Below are positions 60,680 through 64,000 of a stretch of 64,000 bases of DNA, one piece after another (within the stretch, counting starts at the first letter, position 1; every line of letters starts with the position of its first letter). The stretch is from Arthrinium phaeospermum. Taxonomy: Eukaryota; Ascomycota; Sordariomycetes; Amphisphaeriales; Apiosporaceae. The stretch is taken from assembly GCA_006503535.1 (NCBI GenBank), contig QYRS01000005.1, positions 1,178,001-1,242,000 on the forward strand, written 5' to 3'. Below the pieces are notes generated by a model. The model was not told the origin of the DNA, did not search any database, and worked only from the letters and a program-made list of their open reading frames with translations. A program made the position numbers and the translations under genes.

Positions 60680-61778
60680 AAAGGCACAAGGGTTTCTGGA
60701 GACGACAACGCATCATATTACCAAGAGGGAAAGAGATAAGGCGGAAGAGAGGAAATGACGATGCAAGATGCCGCCCTTTTGAAGGGTTACTATCGTGGCC
60801 CGGGTAAAAAGGGGAAAAGAAACCCGGGCCAGGCAGGGCATTCGCGCATGCATCATCGATAGAAGCTGAAACGCTCGCCTAGGCCAGCACCCGAGTATCG
60901 GTGATTCGATGTTGATTAACATACACAGTTTTATACCCTGGATATGCTTAGGGCCTACCTACATTATATAGAAGGGGGGCGTACACATTTGATATATACC
61001 ATCAATGAGAGCATTGAAGCATGTATGCATCTAGCGACAATTGTTCTCGTAGGCGAGCCGACTTTGTACAAAGCCTGACAACCGTTTATGAAAACAGGAG
61101 TGACCTTCACTAATAGGTGGCGGCTCAGCGTGTCTGCCACCTCGGTGGTTCTATCTCTCATTACTCAGGACATGTATCTATAAGTTGTCCGTTCTTCTTT
61201 AACCTGCATCGGTTGATATAGAGATTTCTAGGTCGATAGATGGGTGGGAGCAAGTGCTGATTAAATCAACCCATCATCGCATCAAAGTCTTTTCATGGAA
61301 GCATGAGCTACAGCAGGTTTTCCAATTAGCGAAAAAGTAGCATGTCGGTCTTTTTGTCTCCAGCAATCATACAATGGAAGGGTTGCTGCTTCTAACAGGT
61401 AGGTACTTGTAGCTTTCGTTGTAGTACACCATCACATGCATAGAACCTTTCAAGATGAACTGGCAAACGCAGGCATTCGAGCAATTGTGTACGTTATTTG
61501 ATATGATTTACATGCCAAAGTTGCTATGGCTATGGCCAAATGCCACTAGGGCATCTGACTGTCCCTTGATTAAATCCTGTGCGCGCAATGCGTGCCCCGG
61601 CTGGGGGCACTTGATCACACGGATTGGCCATCGAATCAGGTTTACGAGGCCGAGCTATTGCGCTACCCATATCTTATCCTTCTCAGAAAAAACGCCGGTC
61701 GTCATGAAATACAATATGTTTTTTAGTCCTTAGTTCAAAAGAATATTGAACAGAACCATGCTGATCACTTATGCTCCT
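60680..61778. other. Convergent intergenic region
   Basis: Spacer between the 3' ends of the LaeA-like gene and the GH72 gene. I see no gene. Confidence 0.6.
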
Positions 61779-63173
61779 TTACAGCACAAGGGTGCCAGCC
61801 AGAACGAACAGGCCAGCAACACCGGAAACGGCGAGCATGGTCATATCCATAGGCGGGGCAGGGCGGCCACCCTCGCTCTTGCCCGATGAGGTAGCCTCCA
61901 CGGAGCCGGAGCCAGGAGCGGCGGTACCAGTGCTAGTAGAGCCAGCGTTCTGAGAGCCGGAGCCCTTCAGGCCAGGGCCGGTGCCAGCACCATCCTTCAT
62001 GTACTGCGTAGATTGTTAGCTACTGCGCTGAACGGAGTTGTTTTGTCTAGGGGGGATCTTACCTTCTTGGCAGCATCAGGGATGGCAGGGAGAGAGTCGT
62101 CCTCGACCAGCCAGTCATCATCCTTGGGAGGGCACTTGGAGGAGTGAGTGGTGGAGGCGGCACCACCGTCACCAGTGGGGGTGGGGTACTTCTTGAGGGC
62201 GTCCTTGAACTTGGTGAAGTCGGGGCTGTCGGCGTTCTTGCTCTTGGCGTCGACAATGCCGTATCCGTTACCCTCCTTGGTGTACTCGTAGAGCAGACCA
62301 CCAGAGTAGACACCAGTCATCTCCTTGTCCATCAGGGCAGACATCTCCTCGAAGTTGCGGCCGTTGGTGATGCAGCCCCACTCAGACAGGAAGATGGGCA
62401 GACCGTAGTCCTTGAAGCTCTTGACCTTGGCATCCCAGCCCGAGGTCTCGAAGGTCGAGGGCGAGCACCAAGAGTAGTCGTTGAAGGCGAAGAAGTCGCT
62501 TCGCGCGTCGTCGGAACCGCAGTTGAAGTAGTTGGCCGTCTGCATGCGGTTCTTACTCACATCAGCAGCGGAGTAGCCCACAGGAATCTTGCGGTAGCCA
62601 CGGGTGCCGATGTATTGCTTCATGTCACGGGTGGTGGCCTTGACGTAGGGAGCAGACTTGGTCGAGTCGACCTTGTCGTTGATGACCTCGTTTCCAGAGA
62701 AGAAAGCGAGGGTGTTGTCGTACTTGTGGAAGGCGTCGATGGTGGCAAAGACGCTCTGCAAGTAGTCGGCGTTGTAGGACGGGCCCGGCTTCGAGCGGTT
62801 GATGGAGTACTTGGGGCTGTTCACATCGAGCACCAGGTAGATGCCATCAGCCAGCTTCATGCACTCGTCGTGGTCCTTGGAGTTGTCGACCATGTAGACA
62901 CGGATGGTGTTGACGCCAAGGTCCTTGAAGTTGGCAATGTCCCTCTTGCAAGTCTCGGTGTTGGCGAGGGGGTCGGCATCGCCAGACGAACCACCAGGCT
63001 GGTAGTCGATACCGCGAATGTAGAAGCGCTCCTTGCCAGCCCAGAAGGCGTTGCCGGAGGCCGAGACGGCCGGGAGCGATTCAGCGCGCTTGGGCAGCTC
63101 AGGGTCAGTGGGGGTAGGCCCGGCGGAGACCAGGGCCCGTCGCGAGGGCGGAGAGAAGCTCGTAAGAACGCAT
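61779..63173 (-). CDS. GPI-anchored GH72 1,3-beta-glucanosyltransferase (Gel/Gas type), apparent frameshift in the signal peptide
   Basis: Elongates and branches cell-wall beta-1,3-glucan at the plasma membrane or wall. Minus-strand exons are 63173-62063 and 62003-61779. The mature part reads YIRGIDYQPGG, NTIRVYMVDN, the acid/base Glu in FFSGNEVIND, YSAADV, and the nucleophile Glu in IFLSEWGC; a Ser/Gly-rich region and a hydrophobic C-terminus (LAVSGVAGLFVLAG) form the GPI signal. There is no CBM43 module, so it is the short GH72 type. The natural start at 63173 begins a signal peptide (MRSYELLSALAT), but its frame runs into a stop; removing one base from the GGGCCC at 63133-63138 joins it to ALVSAGPTPTDPELPKRAE and gives 444 residues. 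The only in-frame alternative start (63268) would add a tail with no signal peptide. I take this as an assembly error or a recent lesion. Confidence 0.9.
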
Positions 63174-64000
63174 CGTGGCAGATGTCTGTGGTTTGTTGTA
63201 TATGGATTGAGTTCCTTCCAAAATGTGGCTAACTTAATATCAAGTCCGTGGTCAAGAAAAGCGGCCAATCAATCCCGAGAGAGTGAGGGATGTCTGATTG
63301 AGTCCCCAAAACGAGATATGTGCAAGAGAAATGATTACAATGTTTCAGTAACTTATAAGAGAAGAAGAGGGCAACAAGAACGAGTGAGCTGCCGTGGGAG
63401 GAGAAGTTGGGAGGGAGTAACGATTGTGTCGTGGGAGAGTTTGGGACGGGGAGGAAACAGGAAGGAAGGATTGATATGGAGGAAGAGACAGCCCAAGAAA
63501 ACCAAGCAGAAGTCAAGACCAAACAAGCTCTCGCCCGGTGATCCAAGGGGAGTTGATAGATTACGCGGTATGCACCTTGAAGGAGGGTTGCCCATGATGG
63601 CCAGTCAGCGTGACGGGCGGCGGGTATCCCACAAGTCAAGATTCCAGTCAACCCCTGAATCCCCCATCGAAGGTTCGGGTGTTTGGGAATTTGCATCTCG
63701 TTATTTTGGGGAAACAGGGTGGTGTCTCTAGCAGCCACAGCAAAACAGTCAACAGTCACCTCTCTCCTATACCTACTACAATCAGAGCCGTGACACGCCG
63801 ATTCAAGGAGGGGGTAGCATTAGCGGCAGCGGGCAAGCGGGCGCACGGCGGTGGAAACGCCAGGGCAGAGCCAGGGTCCGCATTAACACAGCGATCGCCC
63901 CAGGATGCAAGGGGCATTGTCGAGCAATTCAGGCAGCCCCTTGGTCCATCGCCATATCAGCCGTTGGATGACCCCGGTGCCAGCAGCATGACTAGATGAC
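63174..64000. other. Upstream region of the GH72 gene to the window end
   Basis: Probable 5' leader and promoter of the GH72 gene (transcribed leftward). It includes a purine-rich tract at about 63.35-63.53 kb. The plus-strand frames here are shadows or unassigned. Confidence 0.5.

Noticed and set aside
62144..63232. 362-codon plus-strand frame opposite GH72
   Set aside because: Antisense shadow of the GH72 coding exon. The minus strand carries the conserved catalytic motifs.

Overview
The window is nuclear DNA of a filamentous ascomycete fungus, most likely a Sordariomycete. The evidence is short GT-AG introns (about 40-230 nt) with CTAAC/CTGAC-type branch sites, two Zn2Cys6 transcription factors, a fungal G-alpha subunit, a GPI-anchored GH72 cell-wall enzyme, LaeA-type methyltransferases and an SPX protein. 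I resolve 16 protein genes. Most are split by introns, so I rebuilt exon structures by hand from splice consensus, reading-frame phase and family conservation. Gene density is low (about one gene per 4 kb). I recognise no tRNA, rRNA, transposon or CRISPR array.

Layout. 1-10.3 kb: no supportable gene. 10.3-13.5 kb: a nitrilase and a Zn2Cys6 regulator, convergent and 70 bp apart. 17.3-28.1 kb: housekeeping genes, namely a PARP-finger/BRCT protein, a peroxisomal SCP2 sterol carrier, an FG nucleoporin with a Ran-binding domain (Nup2 type) and a SAM methyltransferase. 28.1-34.5 kb: gene-poor. 34.5-46.9 kb: an SPX membrane protein, a second Zn2Cys6 factor, a membrane-anchored GH3 beta-glucosidase and a G-alpha subunit. 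46.9-51.3 kb: gene-poor. 51.3-63.2 kb: spermidine synthase, omega-amidase, free methionine-R-sulfoxide reductase, dienelactone hydrolase, a LaeA-like methyltransferase and a GH72 glucanosyltransferase.

The most unusual feature is a set of microexons. Three unrelated genes (nitrilase, free-Met-R-sulfoxide reductase, LaeA-like methyltransferase) give an intact, family-conserved protein only if exons of 2, 5 and 8 nt are spliced in. The reductase also has an initiator exon whose only coding content is ATG. Two other genes (the Nup2-like nucleoporin and GH72) carry apparent single-base indels in short homopolymers, which I take to be either assembly errors or real lesions.

Functional links. Spermidine synthase (which releases methylthioadenosine), omega-amidase (which removes the keto-amide made in the last transamination of methionine salvage) and free-Met-R-sulfoxide reductase lie within 4 kb. 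This suggests a methionine/polyamine neighbourhood, though chance adjacency is possible. The SPX gene has two CACGTG (Pho4/NUC-1-type) boxes upstream.
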